Of a DNA stretch of 64,000 nucleotides, positions 44,401 through 52,501 are shown one piece after another (within the stretch, counting starts at the first letter, position 1; every line of letters starts with the position of its first letter). The DNA is from CAZBQJ01 sp964494085 (lineage in GTDB: Bacteria; Patescibacteriota; Gracilibacteria; UBA1369): NCBI GenBank assembly GCA_964494085.1, contig CAZBQJ010000004.1, forward strand, positions 124,001 through 188,000, written 5' to 3'. Both the position numbers and the translations under genes were made by a program. The notes under the pieces are model-generated. The model searched no databases, was not told the origin of the DNA, and was given only the letters and a program-made list of their open reading frames with translations.

Positions 44401-45158
44401 TCAGTTTCCAATTGATCTTCGTTTTTCAGGGTTTGCAAATACTGAGGATAGAATTGAGTGTGATTAGCTAAATCAAAGCCTTTGATTTTGGCGAAAATGG
44501 TATTGCGGGCTTCGATGATTTGTTGGTCGGTTTTAGGACCCAGTTCGATCAGTTTCCGCCCTTCTTCAGCAGTAATTTTATGCTCTGATTGGAGTCGATC
44601 GACGATAATCTGGATATTGTCCGTATTAGCCAAGGTGAGATTGTCCCGATCATCCTCGGTGAGGGCTGTCAGATCCGGGTTGTTTTGCTGATTGCGTGGG
44701 GTGAGACTTTGGATGTAGTTGGTATAAGGCTGTTGCGCTACCACTCCCAGCAAATGACTTAATTCAGTATTGGAAATAATCCCTTGCTTGGTTAATTCAC
44801 GATATAGCCGCTGACGTTCAGTATCGTTTTTAACCAGATCATTATAGGTGCGGTTGAGATCATACTTCAATAAACTTTCGATAGGTTCTTTGTTTTCCTC
44901 AAAGAAATTGGCAAAACCTTCATTTTCATCCTTACTCAAATAAAATTGCTTTAAGCCTGTTAATCCACCAACCAAACTCTGGACCTTTTGATTGATGGTG
45001 TCCCTGATATGACTGGAAAGCTCGACGGATTCTGCAGATATGCGGATTTCCGGAGTAGTTTGATCGGACGACTGCTCAAAGAGACCTTCTTCCAGACCGG
45101 AACGATGGTTTCTTCCGGATCGCTGATTGCTCGATTTGTTTTGTCTGTATCTAGCCAT
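41442..45158 (-). CDS. Large soluble protein of a VirB6-like operon (1,238 aa), unknown
   Basis: Last gene of a five-gene minus-strand operon. A 1,238-residue protein without signal peptide or clear membrane helix. The first 45 residues are basic and polar (RYRQNKSSNQRSGRN), then a long helical part follows. In the middle are repeats of a short beta-rich motif around I-x-x-G-x-I-x-x-F or PGQILWGFDLENS and PGKIIEYLEPKKG, a pattern like small SH3-type or KOW-like units. The last 550 residues are helical with GIEVSIEQGILLLVAAFAV-like hydrophobic stretches. No family is recognised. Context suggests a large cytoplasmic partner of the membrane components encoded upstream. Confidence 0.6.
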   Translation of the reverse strand: MARYRQNKSSNQRSGRNHRSGLEEGLFEQSSDQTTPEIRISAESVELSSHIRDTINQKVQSLVGGLTGLKQFYLSKDENEGFANFFEENKEPIESLLKYDLNRTYNDLVKNDTERQRLYRELTKQGIISNTELSHLLGVVAQQPYTNYIQSLTPRNQQNNPDLTALTEDDRDNLTLANTDNIQIIVDRLQSEHKITAEEGRKLIELGPKTDQQIIEARNTIFAKIKGFDLANHTQFYPQYLQTLKNEDQLETEIDAYIEQYDHLVEGLVKQLSETQEADQNQQFREQRLKQLARETGLPIRPGQILWGFDLENSATGTKVKDQQVEITGISSGEEESDPEILPEFRKRIPTLEPVIEFTITTPDGQGSSHKLSATTFQQWSARNQLSQKFEDLEALEEDLGVSGLLSPGKIIEYLEPKKGATIDGEAYSIKTTQIEKIENGLITLDRMVILDQGGPGRGISSPRFIKEMDFGEFARWYKKTQAVPEFANLDEVDQALEKHHQQLYREMGWPAGQGQPIKLDNFSEPIHLISAYDPDLPLLTIEKIDQDGLHFQGGDLLKPQQFYRIVREHGITRPTAEQLAELKRIAEAKNDQDKLQKLTEISPDAAEKPTVTKAPATSAPQQKVPGYWKSLWENATFLNLMEMYELFVKAPSDRVKAWLKDRSERRVAKVGKEFYKGFPKFGGLNDLSDSYEGTWNAKNSGDVKELMEWFDNNYYLADIVEAMYQTAEKPTYSEAKINFKAAIQLVTKKGVVRWEDDEQLWAAVNRLNAEGKFKYPDKFKEKLGNRIVVIGDPEALEIDPTLSIFDQYRIILDGVYGAGSFDSWSGQNEREYRTQREEAQGNMHKYEFLQGGIGRQLQKMVYDWEHDRPVNPAEFDGLLAGAIQGMEVSIEQGILLLVAAFAVKNKKGQTLLPFSRLNPFVKDLRNHQLFFYFAVGHELLDERGNPIMETDPEGNLKPKKGKFSLNNFQHLFTQVMAQDIESNGRSDLSKYEAGKNTINWIQSEVLTNSLVKNQSANKAGSADIAPGAYHYLGPLVWEEDNLDKIIGKSWGSSPKPEIAKNMYVGYNNQLIIRANRLNKGKNTEDNLARAAELGQMVFSFLYFNHSVKGKINYNQPFLRLSEVQFNDRPIVDKKRRVQEFSDETENFIKVLARGVAKLSKDSTLSQMVNDILFNPAPHLNEEEESKFRNKLNLAISELAKTHPAELAALAKQAAIEMKGTSGAQLSHEEKQQLKEGT

Positions 45159-45211
45159 AAGTACTAAAAATGAAACCTATATAATTATAACAGAATTTTT
45201 ATTTTGTCAAA

Positions 45212-47428
45212 TTAATGACTAAGGAGCTGGGAGAGGCCCTTGGCACCCGCCCCATTAGTGAGAATATCATCAATTATTTTTCCGGCTTGGTCAGTTTGGG
45301 CGTCAGTCGGATCAGCACCTGGACCAGCCAAATGTCGAGCAAGTTTTCCGATCAAAACGTCTCTGGCTGCCGCCTTGCCGGCTCTTGTGAGGTTTGCGGC
45401 ATCAAAATTACCTTTAATGGTTTTGGCTACTACTGCAGAAGTAATTACACCGGTTTGTCGATCGACAATCGTCGACATGTCAGTGCCCTTGACAGCATTA
45501 TTGGCAGCTTTCAATTCTTCGACTCGCTTGGACATTTCGGCGACTTCGTTCCCTATCCTTCTGACTTCTGCATCGCTTGTGGCCTTGGCGAGTTCTCCAC
45601 GTTTCTTTATCAAATCAGTAGCCGCTTGATCTAAGGCCGGCATACCGGTATCGATAACTGCGTTGCCGGCTGTACGCCCACCTACATTGGTAAGTGCTTC
45701 GTTTGCCACCTTTGTAGCGGCATTTTTATCCACACCTTCCGCGATAAAGCCTTGGGCTTTATTTTTGTTATAGAATTCTTCCATCTGTGCTTGATTGACG
45801 TTTCCACTCTTTAATGCAGTCAAGAATGTGCCTCTATCGAATACTACAAAACTCTGTTTAAGTTGAGGGAATTTCTCCAATTTTTCAGCAATTAATTTCT
45901 GAGTATCTTCATCTACTCGAAATTTATTGCTGGCTAGAATGACATTAGCAATAGCCTTCTTAGCCTTTTCAGCAGTGTTGGCCTGGTTCAGCTCCACAGC
46001 CGCCTTTTCTTTGTCGCCGCCCATAATCTTGGCATCTTCTCTTTCTCTTTTATTGATATATTGCTGCAGAGGTCCACCACCGGCAGCAAGTGCGTGTAAA
46101 CTGACTTTTTGCCCATCTTTGCCGGTAGGAATGATTGGGGCGTATAAAGGAACTTTGGCCAAATTCCTGCCAACTCCTCCCACAGCATTTTTGATCCAGT
46201 TGACCGCCGGCTCTGCTTTGGTTCCGGAAAGAGCTTTGAAAGCAGCAATCCAGACGAAAGCGGCACAGGCCAATCCGGCGATCAGGTCTTGTAAAGTGGA
46301 GGCGCTGGAGGTGAGTGCCTTGAGGGTGGCTGGGTTGGTCGAATATTGGGCCCCCGGTGAAATCTGTTTGAGCTGTGTAATCATAATCATCCCGATAGTC
46401 AGCACGATGGCTACTTTCAGTGGAGCGAAAGCATGTTTCATAAATAAACTGAAGAATGGATCATCATCCCCCATACTCTTTTTAGCGGTAGAAAAGGCGA
46501 TACCCAAGAAAGAAAGCGGTGAAGTGGCAATAGCTATCCACAGTACGACCACTCGAACGATTAACACACAAAAGAGGGCAATGAAAGCTGAAGCATAGAT
46601 AACCAGGAAGATTATGGAAAATAAGGTTTGTGTGGTTAAAGTTTTGATGCCTTTGACCTGAAGATTATTGACATCATCAAGTTGAGTGACTCCCATCAAT
46701 TCAACCGCCATGACCAGGGCGGCATTTTGGGAGTTGAAACTACTAAAGAAGGATTTTCCCGCATCACTCAAAACTGCTGTTGCCGGAGTCCCGGAGCTTT
46801 CGCCGGAGCTTGCTGAAACTTCACAGAAGGGGTTTTTGTCCTGATCGTCTTTGACAGTAAACATCTTGTTACAGATTTTGTTGGAAAGAATCTGTACTTC
46901 TTTACCATTTTGATATTTTTGTAAACTGGTGGAAGCCATTGGTATAGCATAAATCGCCGTAGTGGTAACGTTCACAGCATCCAGGATGACTTTGCAGGCC
47001 AGGAAGGAAAAGTTTACGGCAATTAAAGCAACGACAATCATAGGTAAAACCTTTTTGATCGAATATTCATCTTTGGTAAAGCCGATAATATTAGCTATGG
47101 CTACGGCCAAAAGCCCCAGGACAAAGAGGATATTTACAAAGTCACGAACAGCGCTCCAAATATTCAATAAGATGGTGGCCATACCTCCGCTAAATAGGAG
47201 GTCGTTATTGGTCAGACCGCCAATTAAAAGTAGGATTGGCCAAAGAATAGCCTGTATTCCGGACAAAATTACATTGAAAAACTTGAAAGATTCGTCGATG
47301 GCATCAGTCGAGGCAGAGCTGCCTTGAGCAAAAGTAACTGCTGGAATGAGGAATAATGACAATGCCAGTAGTGTCGGCCAAAGAGCTTTGATGTTTAACG
47401 ATTTGTTGATGGTTTTTTGTCGAAGCAT
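45212..47428 (-). CDS. VirB6/TrbL-like polytopic membrane protein
   Basis: A 738-residue protein: signal peptide LWPTLLALSLFLIPAVTFAQG, then about six to eight membrane helices up to residue 400 (for example ILWPILLLIGGL, FVNILFVLGLLAVAIANIIG, VLPMIVVALIAVNFSFLACK, LFSIIFLVIYASAFIALFCV, VLWIAIATSPLSFLGIAF), then a 330-residue helical cytoplasmic tail. This order, with WIAIATSPL in the conserved loop, is typical of VirB6/TrbL proteins of type IV secretion systems, which form the inner-membrane channel. No VirB4 ATPase is in this window. It starts 15 bases after the preceding gene. Confidence 0.7.
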   Translation of the reverse strand: MLRQKTINKSLNIKALWPTLLALSLFLIPAVTFAQGSSASTDAIDESFKFFNVILSGIQAILWPILLLIGGLTNNDLLFSGGMATILLNIWSAVRDFVNILFVLGLLAVAIANIIGFTKDEYSIKKVLPMIVVALIAVNFSFLACKVILDAVNVTTTAIYAIPMASTSLQKYQNGKEVQILSNKICNKMFTVKDDQDKNPFCEVSASSGESSGTPATAVLSDAGKSFFSSFNSQNAALVMAVELMGVTQLDDVNNLQVKGIKTLTTQTLFSIIFLVIYASAFIALFCVLIVRVVVLWIAIATSPLSFLGIAFSTAKKSMGDDDPFFSLFMKHAFAPLKVAIVLTIGMIMITQLKQISPGAQYSTNPATLKALTSSASTLQDLIAGLACAAFVWIAAFKALSGTKAEPAVNWIKNAVGGVGRNLAKVPLYAPIIPTGKDGQKVSLHALAAGGGPLQQYINKREREDAKIMGGDKEKAAVELNQANTAEKAKKAIANVILASNKFRVDEDTQKLIAEKLEKFPQLKQSFVVFDRGTFLTALKSGNVNQAQMEEFYNKNKAQGFIAEGVDKNAATKVANEALTNVGGRTAGNAVIDTGMPALDQAATDLIKKRGELAKATSDAEVRRIGNEVAEMSKRVEELKAANNAVKGTDMSTIVDRQTGVITSAVVAKTIKGNFDAANLTRAGKAAARDVLIGKLARHLAGPGADPTDAQTDQAGKIIDDILTNGAGAKGLSQLLSH

Positions 47429-47443
47429 GTTTATTCGGTGAAT

Positions 47444-49204
47444 TTATTTTGCTGTATTGATAAGTATTTGGGCAATTCCCCCCATTAGAGTGGCGACTAT
47501 CGGTAAACCTGTGCTGAGAGCGACGATCGCTCCGGCTGGAATCTTGCGCTTGGGTTGGTCGGTGGGTGAACTCGTTGCAGAGTCACTGGAAGGAAGTTTT
47601 CCTCTAGTGCCTGCTTGCTCGATCGTACCGGTCGGTTGGCCGACTTTTGGCAAGACTCCTGCGCCCACTCCTGACAAAGGTTGTCCGGCCTTGGGGGCCG
47701 GAGATTTGGGCTGGAGAGGTAAACTGCGACCTGATGGCAGTTTTGGAGGTTGCTGGGCGCCACTGATCTTCCCACCGTCCTGACTGGGTTGGCTAACTGT
47801 CATCCCGGGAATTTTTGGTTTACGGCTTGCACTTAATCCAAGGCCGGGCAATCCTCCCGGCCCAAAACTACTCTCTACGCTACCTTGATCTGCAGGGAGG
47901 TTGGGCTTTTTGCCCGATTCCGGTAGTTTAACGCCAGACAAATCGGGTACTACGGTATAACTCTCGGGCGCCTGCATTTGCCTATAAAGAGCCAAAAGAG
48001 GGGTTTTCAACCTGGATAATTGGTCTTTGGGTAATTTGATTTTTGGACTTGTCGGGGAATCCAACTGAGGTTTTTCATATATTTTAATATGGTAATCAGG
48101 CTTTCCATCGATCCTGTATGTAGCAGTGTCCACAACTACTCGAGCACTGACTCCCTGACGATCGGTCACAAAAAAGACAACATTATTACCTGCTCCTGAT
48201 TGATCTAATTCCAGACTCAAACCGTTTAAATCAGCATTTATACCACCGGAACTTACTTGAAAAACAGGAGCGGATAAATTGAGTGAACCTTTACTGGCGA
48301 TTAGGGCATCGTACTGGAGCTGTCGACCCTGACGTAATTTCATTTCCTGAAGTAATTCGGCAAAAGTCTGCCCACCTTCGATCGGGGTCGGCAAATCCCC
48401 GGGGTTTCCGACAGCATTCTTTCCGTTCAAATTACCACTGGCAGAAATGCCGGTAGCAGACATAAAAGTGACTACTTTGCCTTCCGCAGTGAGGAAAATA
48501 TTTAGATCAGGGAATCTTTCGCGAATATACTCGCTGAGTAATTCGACGACTTTGCTTTGATCCAAGCCTTGTTGGCGTAATTGATCTTCTTGGAGAGCAA
48601 TTTCTTCCAACTGAGCATAAGTTAGAACTACATCAAATTGTCCGGATTGTCCCTGGACGAGGAGTTTTTCTCCTAACTGTTCATAGGGATTAGCCGACTT
48701 TTCCCCACCACCGGAAATTACTGAAGCTGATTTTCGCTGCTCGACCGAAGCTATTTCCCTTTGTTCGATACTGAACATTAAAGGATACACTACCCCTCGG
48801 ACCAGGAAGGCCGTTTGGTTTTGATTAAAAGTTGGGATGGCAGCTTTTTCGTCTGTGAAAGAAGGCCTGAGAAAATCCATTCGGTCGAAACCAAAGGTGC
48901 AGTTTTTGACCTGTGTTCGAAATTGATCAAAAAAGAAGGCTTGGTCTTGCTCTGAATCTGTAAATGGGACGTCTGGACGAGGCGTATTTGTGCTGCCCCC
49001 AAAATAAAAATATTTTTTAAAACTTTCTCTTTCCAATGGCTGGAGAGTGGCGAAAGGCGCTTCTTCCACTTTGGAGAAGATTTTATGATGCAGGGTAGCG
49101 AATTGCTGTTCGTTTTTGGAAACAAAACGAGCCTCATCGGAAAGAACTTCCTGAATCAGGGTTTGTAGTTTTTGGACGAATTTTTGGTCAACTGGTGTGT
49201 TCAT
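47444..49204 (-). CDS. Tail-anchored protein with Pro-rich linker, unknown
   Basis: A 586-residue protein without a signal peptide. Residues 1-350 look globular and mixed alpha-beta; residues about 400-550 are a low-complexity linker rich in Pro, Gly, Ser and Lys; and a single membrane helix sits at the very C-terminus (IVALSTGLPIVATLMGGIAQ). This is the plan of a tail-anchored protein facing the cytoplasm. It lies 3 bases after the gene at 49208 and 15 bases before the VirB6-like gene. No family recognised. Confidence 0.6.
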   Translation of the reverse strand: MNTPVDQKFVQKLQTLIQEVLSDEARFVSKNEQQFATLHHKIFSKVEEAPFATLQPLERESFKKYFYFGGSTNTPRPDVPFTDSEQDQAFFFDQFRTQVKNCTFGFDRMDFLRPSFTDEKAAIPTFNQNQTAFLVRGVVYPLMFSIEQREIASVEQRKSASVISGGGEKSANPYEQLGEKLLVQGQSGQFDVVLTYAQLEEIALQEDQLRQQGLDQSKVVELLSEYIRERFPDLNIFLTAEGKVVTFMSATGISASGNLNGKNAVGNPGDLPTPIEGGQTFAELLQEMKLRQGRQLQYDALIASKGSLNLSAPVFQVSSGGINADLNGLSLELDQSGAGNNVVFFVTDRQGVSARVVVDTATYRIDGKPDYHIKIYEKPQLDSPTSPKIKLPKDQLSRLKTPLLALYRQMQAPESYTVVPDLSGVKLPESGKKPNLPADQGSVESSFGPGGLPGLGLSASRKPKIPGMTVSQPSQDGGKISGAQQPPKLPSGRSLPLQPKSPAPKAGQPLSGVGAGVLPKVGQPTGTIEQAGTRGKLPSSDSATSSPTDQPKRKIPAGAIVALSTGLPIVATLMGGIAQILINTAK

Positions 49205-49207
49205 AGA

Positions 49208-50782
49208 TTAAGCTACGCCTTGTTTCTTTTTTAGATCTGTTGTTAATGCCAATAATTGGTCGCGAGTGTTGTAATGTAACCCCGTCACTATTGCCATAAC
49301 TCCTCTCAAAGTATCTTTGAAGTTAATGTCCTTACTTCCCAATGCTCCATAGGCTTTGGCCAAGGCATCCTTTTGTTGAGGGCCGGAAAGGGCCAGGATC
49401 TCCTGATAACTGAAATCGACCGGCTGTTTTTTATCCATTTTTGCTTTGACTAAATCCTGGACAACTTCCATTCCACATTTTTTTTGACCATCGGGGAACT
49501 TTTCAGTGGTGGTGAGAAATTCCATTAAATAAGGGTTCTTGGTTAATTCTGTTTCCAAAATTGTCTGCAATTCTTCTTTGCGACCCAATTTTTTGGCTTG
49601 AAGTTTTTCAGGACCGGAAAAAAAGTCGACAAATTTCTCTTCATATTCTCCATAGGTTTCCGGATCGGCAATTTTGATTGAACCGACTACCCCGACAGTG
49701 GCCGTGCTGGCTCCCAATAAGAAATACGGATTGGTGACCCCTTCCGCTAAACTTTCCAGAGGATGGTCCCAGTTGAAGTTCATTTTCAGATTGACTAATG
49801 CAGTAGCGATTCCCCAAATTCCAGCCGCGGCCAGCATCAGCGGTGACCCAAAGGTTTTATTTACTACATTATCAGCGTTTCGCCCTTTATTCAGAGCGGT
49901 TAACCTATTCAGTTTTTGTTGATATTCACGTTGTAACTTGGCCAGATCGCCCTTTTCCATTTGTTGGCGAAGCTGGGAAGCATATGGCTCAGGGATGGTT
50001 TTGTGATTTAGTAAGTTCTGTAATTGGAGATTGCTGATAATACCGGCGGTGAGGAAGTTCTCGAAAATAGCAGAAGCATCCTGAAGCGGTTTATTTTTAA
50101 AAATTAATTCAACCAATTCCAATCTTTGAGCATCTGACATAACGGCGATGATTGCCCCTGTTTGCCCAGCCTCAAAGAGTGTTTTTGGATCGATTTTCTC
50201 CAGATCTTGTTGAATGGGCATCGGAGTGATCTGGTTTACCAAAACGATCATTTCCTGGGGCCCCAATTTTTCCTTATTCAAAACTTTGTAGAAGAGCTTT
50301 TCCAGAGTGGGGTTGGTTTTGAGCTTGACCATTGCTGCCATCAGGGCGTCAATTTTGGCCAAGTCGGCATCATCGATTTTGCCCATTTTTTTGACATAAT
50401 CGATGATTTTTTCATAAGGAAAATAGATATCAATCAAATCCTGTTCAGTTTCGCCCAACATTAATTCCAGGTGTTGAGCCTTTTCCTGATCCATCAGGGC
50501 TTTGAATTGGTCTTTCTTCTGTTGAGCTGCCAGACGTAAGCGGTTGATCTGACGAGCATTGATTAACTCAACCTGATCTTTACCGATTGACCCCAATGAA
50601 TCATATCTTTTTCTAATTTCCTCGGTTTTTTTCTCATAAATTTCCCGCTTGGCGTCAACCTTTTTGTTGAAATCCAAATCAACCGGTACTTCTGGGGTTG
50701 AAGCCCGTTCCTGCTTACCGGGGGGTTGTTTTTCCGGAGCGGGTTGAGGAGAGAGATCTGGTTTTTTGTTTTCTGGGGCCAT
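49208..50782 (-). CDS. Helical membrane-associated protein, unknown
   Basis: A 524-residue protein. The N-terminus is Pro/Lys/Glu-rich (PDLSPQPAPEKQPPGKQ), followed by a coiled-coil-like stretch (about 40-110), a helical region, two possible membrane helices (about 310-325, PLMLAAAGIWGIATAL; about 345-365, YFLLGASTATVGVVGSI) and a helical C-terminus. Nothing identifies a family. It starts 13 bases after the gene upstream of it and ends 3 bases before the next, so the operon is tightly packed. Confidence 0.6.
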   Translation of the reverse strand: MAPENKKPDLSPQPAPEKQPPGKQERASTPEVPVDLDFNKKVDAKREIYEKKTEEIRKRYDSLGSIGKDQVELINARQINRLRLAAQQKKDQFKALMDQEKAQHLELMLGETEQDLIDIYFPYEKIIDYVKKMGKIDDADLAKIDALMAAMVKLKTNPTLEKLFYKVLNKEKLGPQEMIVLVNQITPMPIQQDLEKIDPKTLFEAGQTGAIIAVMSDAQRLELVELIFKNKPLQDASAIFENFLTAGIISNLQLQNLLNHKTIPEPYASQLRQQMEKGDLAKLQREYQQKLNRLTALNKGRNADNVVNKTFGSPLMLAAAGIWGIATALVNLKMNFNWDHPLESLAEGVTNPYFLLGASTATVGVVGSIKIADPETYGEYEEKFVDFFSGPEKLQAKKLGRKEELQTILETELTKNPYLMEFLTTTEKFPDGQKKCGMEVVQDLVKAKMDKKQPVDFSYQEILALSGPQQKDALAKAYGALGSKDINFKDTLRGVMAIVTGLHYNTRDQLLALTTDLKKKQGVA

Positions 50783-50795
50783 GAAGAAAAGATTA

Positions 50796-51359
50796 TTAAA
50801 GCTTCAGTAAACGCAGTAATTGATCGGTAAAATGCTCTTTGACTCCGGTGACTTCGACCAGGTGTTTTTCCAGAAAAGCTCTGATGGCCTGAGGATCCTG
50901 ATCATCCAATTCGATGACCAGATCCGGAAAAAGACTGTCTTTGACGCGTAGAAACAGTCGTTTTACTTCGGGCGGATTGTAAATAATCCAAAAGAATTCG
51001 ATATTTTCATAAGGTATTTTGCGATGCCCGATCTTGACCCCTAATTCCGATAGATTGATTTTGGTATATTGCGGCGGATGAAACTCATGAGTTGTCCAAT
51101 AAGCGATAGCGAAAGTCAAAGTGGCGGCCAACATGGTCCAACTGCCGGTGAGAGCTTCGATAATCGAAGCAATAACTACGACAATGGCTGCCCCTGCCCA
51201 CCAACTGGCTGATTTGGGATGTTGCAAATACTCCTGGGTTACCCAAGAAAAGACAGCGCGGTTAAAATCTGGTAAAGAATGTTCTTCTGATAGACTTTCT
51301 TCAAATACAGATGGATGGTAACTATCCCGTAAAGGTTTTTTGGGAAGTAATCTCTTCAT
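50796..51359 (-). CDS. Two-helix membrane protein with PH-like domain
   Basis: A 187-residue protein, first gene of the VirB6-like operon. Start chosen at 51359 (MKRLLPKKPL): a longer reading from GTG 51404 would include the -10 box TGCTACAAT, which lies upstream of the transcript. After 45 polar residues come two membrane helices (about 55-72, WWAGAAIVVVIASIIEAL; about 75-92), then a beta-rich domain beginning YTKINLSELGVKIGHRKIPYENIEFFWII that reads like a bacterial PH-type domain after a membrane hairpin. It may position the following components at the membrane. Function not known. Confidence 0.6.
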   Translation of the reverse strand: MKRLLPKKPLRDSYHPSVFEESLSEEHSLPDFNRAVFSWVTQEYLQHPKSASWWAGAAIVVVIASIIEALTGSWTMLAATLTFAIAYWTTHEFHPPQYTKINLSELGVKIGHRKIPYENIEFFWIIYNPPEVKRLFLRVKDSLFPDLVIELDDQDPQAIRAFLEKHLVEVTGVKEHFTDQLLRLLKL

Positions 51360-51384
51360 GTTTCGCGAATTAATTAATCCTTTA

Positions 51385-51393
51385 ATTGTAGCA
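51385..51393 (-). promoter_or_regulatory. Promoter (-10) of the VirB6-like operon
   Basis: On the minus strand TGC followed by TACAAT (51390-51385). The position 17 bp upstream (TTCAGG) is a weak -35 box. The start codon at 51359 is 25 bases past the -10 box. Confidence 0.5.
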
Positions 51394-51547
51394 CAAAAAG
51401 CCACTTCCCTGAAGTTTGCCGGGTAGTCTAAGGCGTAGTTCTAGTTGCGATTTTACGCTAGATGTTTTCTGATATATCTTTTGCATTGATGTGCAGATAC
51501 CCTTGCCTTAGTAGACGGCTTCTGTTAAATTTCCAGCGCTTCTTTGT

Positions 51548-51600
51548 GCTTTTTGGTCTGACCAGCTCAGCTGGTGCGGCTACCGGAAGGCTAAAGCATT
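51548..51600 (+). promoter_or_regulatory. Structured rpsF leader, possible S6:S18-binding RNA
   Basis: Upstream of rpsF, ACCAGC (51561-51566) and GCTGGT (51570-51575) form a hairpin with a TCA loop, followed by GCGGCTACCGGAAGG with an unpaired CCG. An outer GCTTT/AAAGC pair encloses it. The S6:S18 complex is known to repress its operon through a leader hairpin with a bulged CCG; this resembles it by eye only. Confidence 0.35.
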
Positions 51601-51620
51601 ATTTTTTTAACCAAACAAAG

Positions 51621-52001
51621 ATGGCAGAAAGTGAGAACAAATATGAGTTGATGGTAATTATCGACTCGGGAATCGGCCAAGCTAATGTAGATAAAAGGCT
51701 GGAAGCGATTCGTAAACAGATTACCAAGTTCGGAAAAATCTTTTTCGAAGACCTATGGGGTGAAAAAGACTTTGCCTATCCGATCAAAAAGATGAGCAAA
51801 GGATATTATGCTGTCCTGGATTTTAGTTTTGATCCATCGGAACTGGCTGAAATGGAAACTACTTTGCGTTTGGAACCTGAGGTAGTTAGACATTTGATCG
51901 TCAAACTTCCCCTGAAATATGAACCGATAGCTCTGGAGGATCTACAAAAGGCTCACCTGGAGGCAGCGGCAGAAAAGGAAGCAGAACAGCAAGCCAAGTA
52001 A
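51621..52001 (+). CDS. rpsF: 30S ribosomal protein S6
   Basis: Start chosen at 51621 (MAESENKYELMVIID), giving 126 residues; an in-frame ATG at 51462 would add 53 residues unlike S6. The S6 signatures are YELMVIIDSG at the N-terminus, EDLWGEKDFAYPIKK near residue 45, GYYAVLDFSF near 62, and LRLEPEVVRHLIVK near 83. A Glu/Ala/Lys-rich tail of about 20 residues ends it. S6 binds S18 and 16S rRNA in the small-subunit platform. rpsR follows after 22 bases with no ssb gene between them. No Shine-Dalgarno sequence is seen. Confidence 0.95.
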   Translation: MAESENKYELMVIIDSGIGQANVDKRLEAIRKQITKFGKIFFEDLWGEKDFAYPIKKMSKGYYAVLDFSFDPSELAEMETTLRLEPEVVRHLIVKLPLKYEPIALEDLQKAHLEAAAEKEAEQQAK

Positions 52002-52023
52002 TTCCTAAAATATATAAATAATT

Positions 52024-52239
52024 ATGGCAAAAAATAAGTACAATAAGAAATGCCCTTTTACAGCTGACGCCACTCAATATATTGATTATAAGGACGTGGA
52101 CCTGTTAAAAAAGTATGTTTCTAAATATGGAAAAATTGTTCCACGCTATTATACCGGCGTAAATGTGAAGTATCAAAAGATGCTGGCCCAGGCTATCAAA
52201 CGAGCCAGGCAAATGGCCCTACTGAAGTTTGTTCGCTAA
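52024..52239 (+). CDS. rpsR: 30S ribosomal protein S18
   Basis: A 71-residue S18 with CPFTADATQYIDYKDVDLLKKY near the start, then YVSKYGKIVPRYYTGVNVKY and the C-terminal basic helix KMLAQAIKRARQMALLKFV. The segment IDYKDVDLLKKYVSKYGKI is the family signature. Length is normal. S18 forms a complex with S6. The second and last gene of the rpsF operon here; no clear terminator is visible after it. Confidence 0.96.
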   Translation: MAKNKYNKKCPFTADATQYIDYKDVDLLKKYVSKYGKIVPRYYTGVNVKYQKMLAQAIKRARQMALLKFVR

Positions 52240-52295
52240 GAATGGCCAACAGACCTTTAGCCCTTGACTTTTTAGCTACTTCGCAGGCTTATGTA

Positions 52296-52323
52296 TTGAT
52301 TTTTAGAAGGTTTCTGCTATGAT
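52296..52323 (+). promoter_or_regulatory. Promoter of the LysM-M23 gene
   Basis: TTGATT (52296-52301), a 16-bp spacer ending in TGC, and TATGAT (52318-52323). The following leader up to the ATG at 52502 is about 170 bases and includes a CCC-TTAATT-GGG hairpin near 52414-52425, but no riboswitch family was recognised. Confidence 0.6.
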
Positions 52324-52501
52324 AGGGTGGTAAGTAAACGACTGAAGAAGTTAAACTCATAGACATTTAGGCTTATTCTAGCTCTAAAACAAGTAACAGT
52401 ATCACCGGGCTTACCCTTAATTGGGAAGTGGATTGACCAGAGATGACGGAGATACAGTACATCTTAAATTTAAAACTATTAGTACGACCAACAATACACC
52501 T

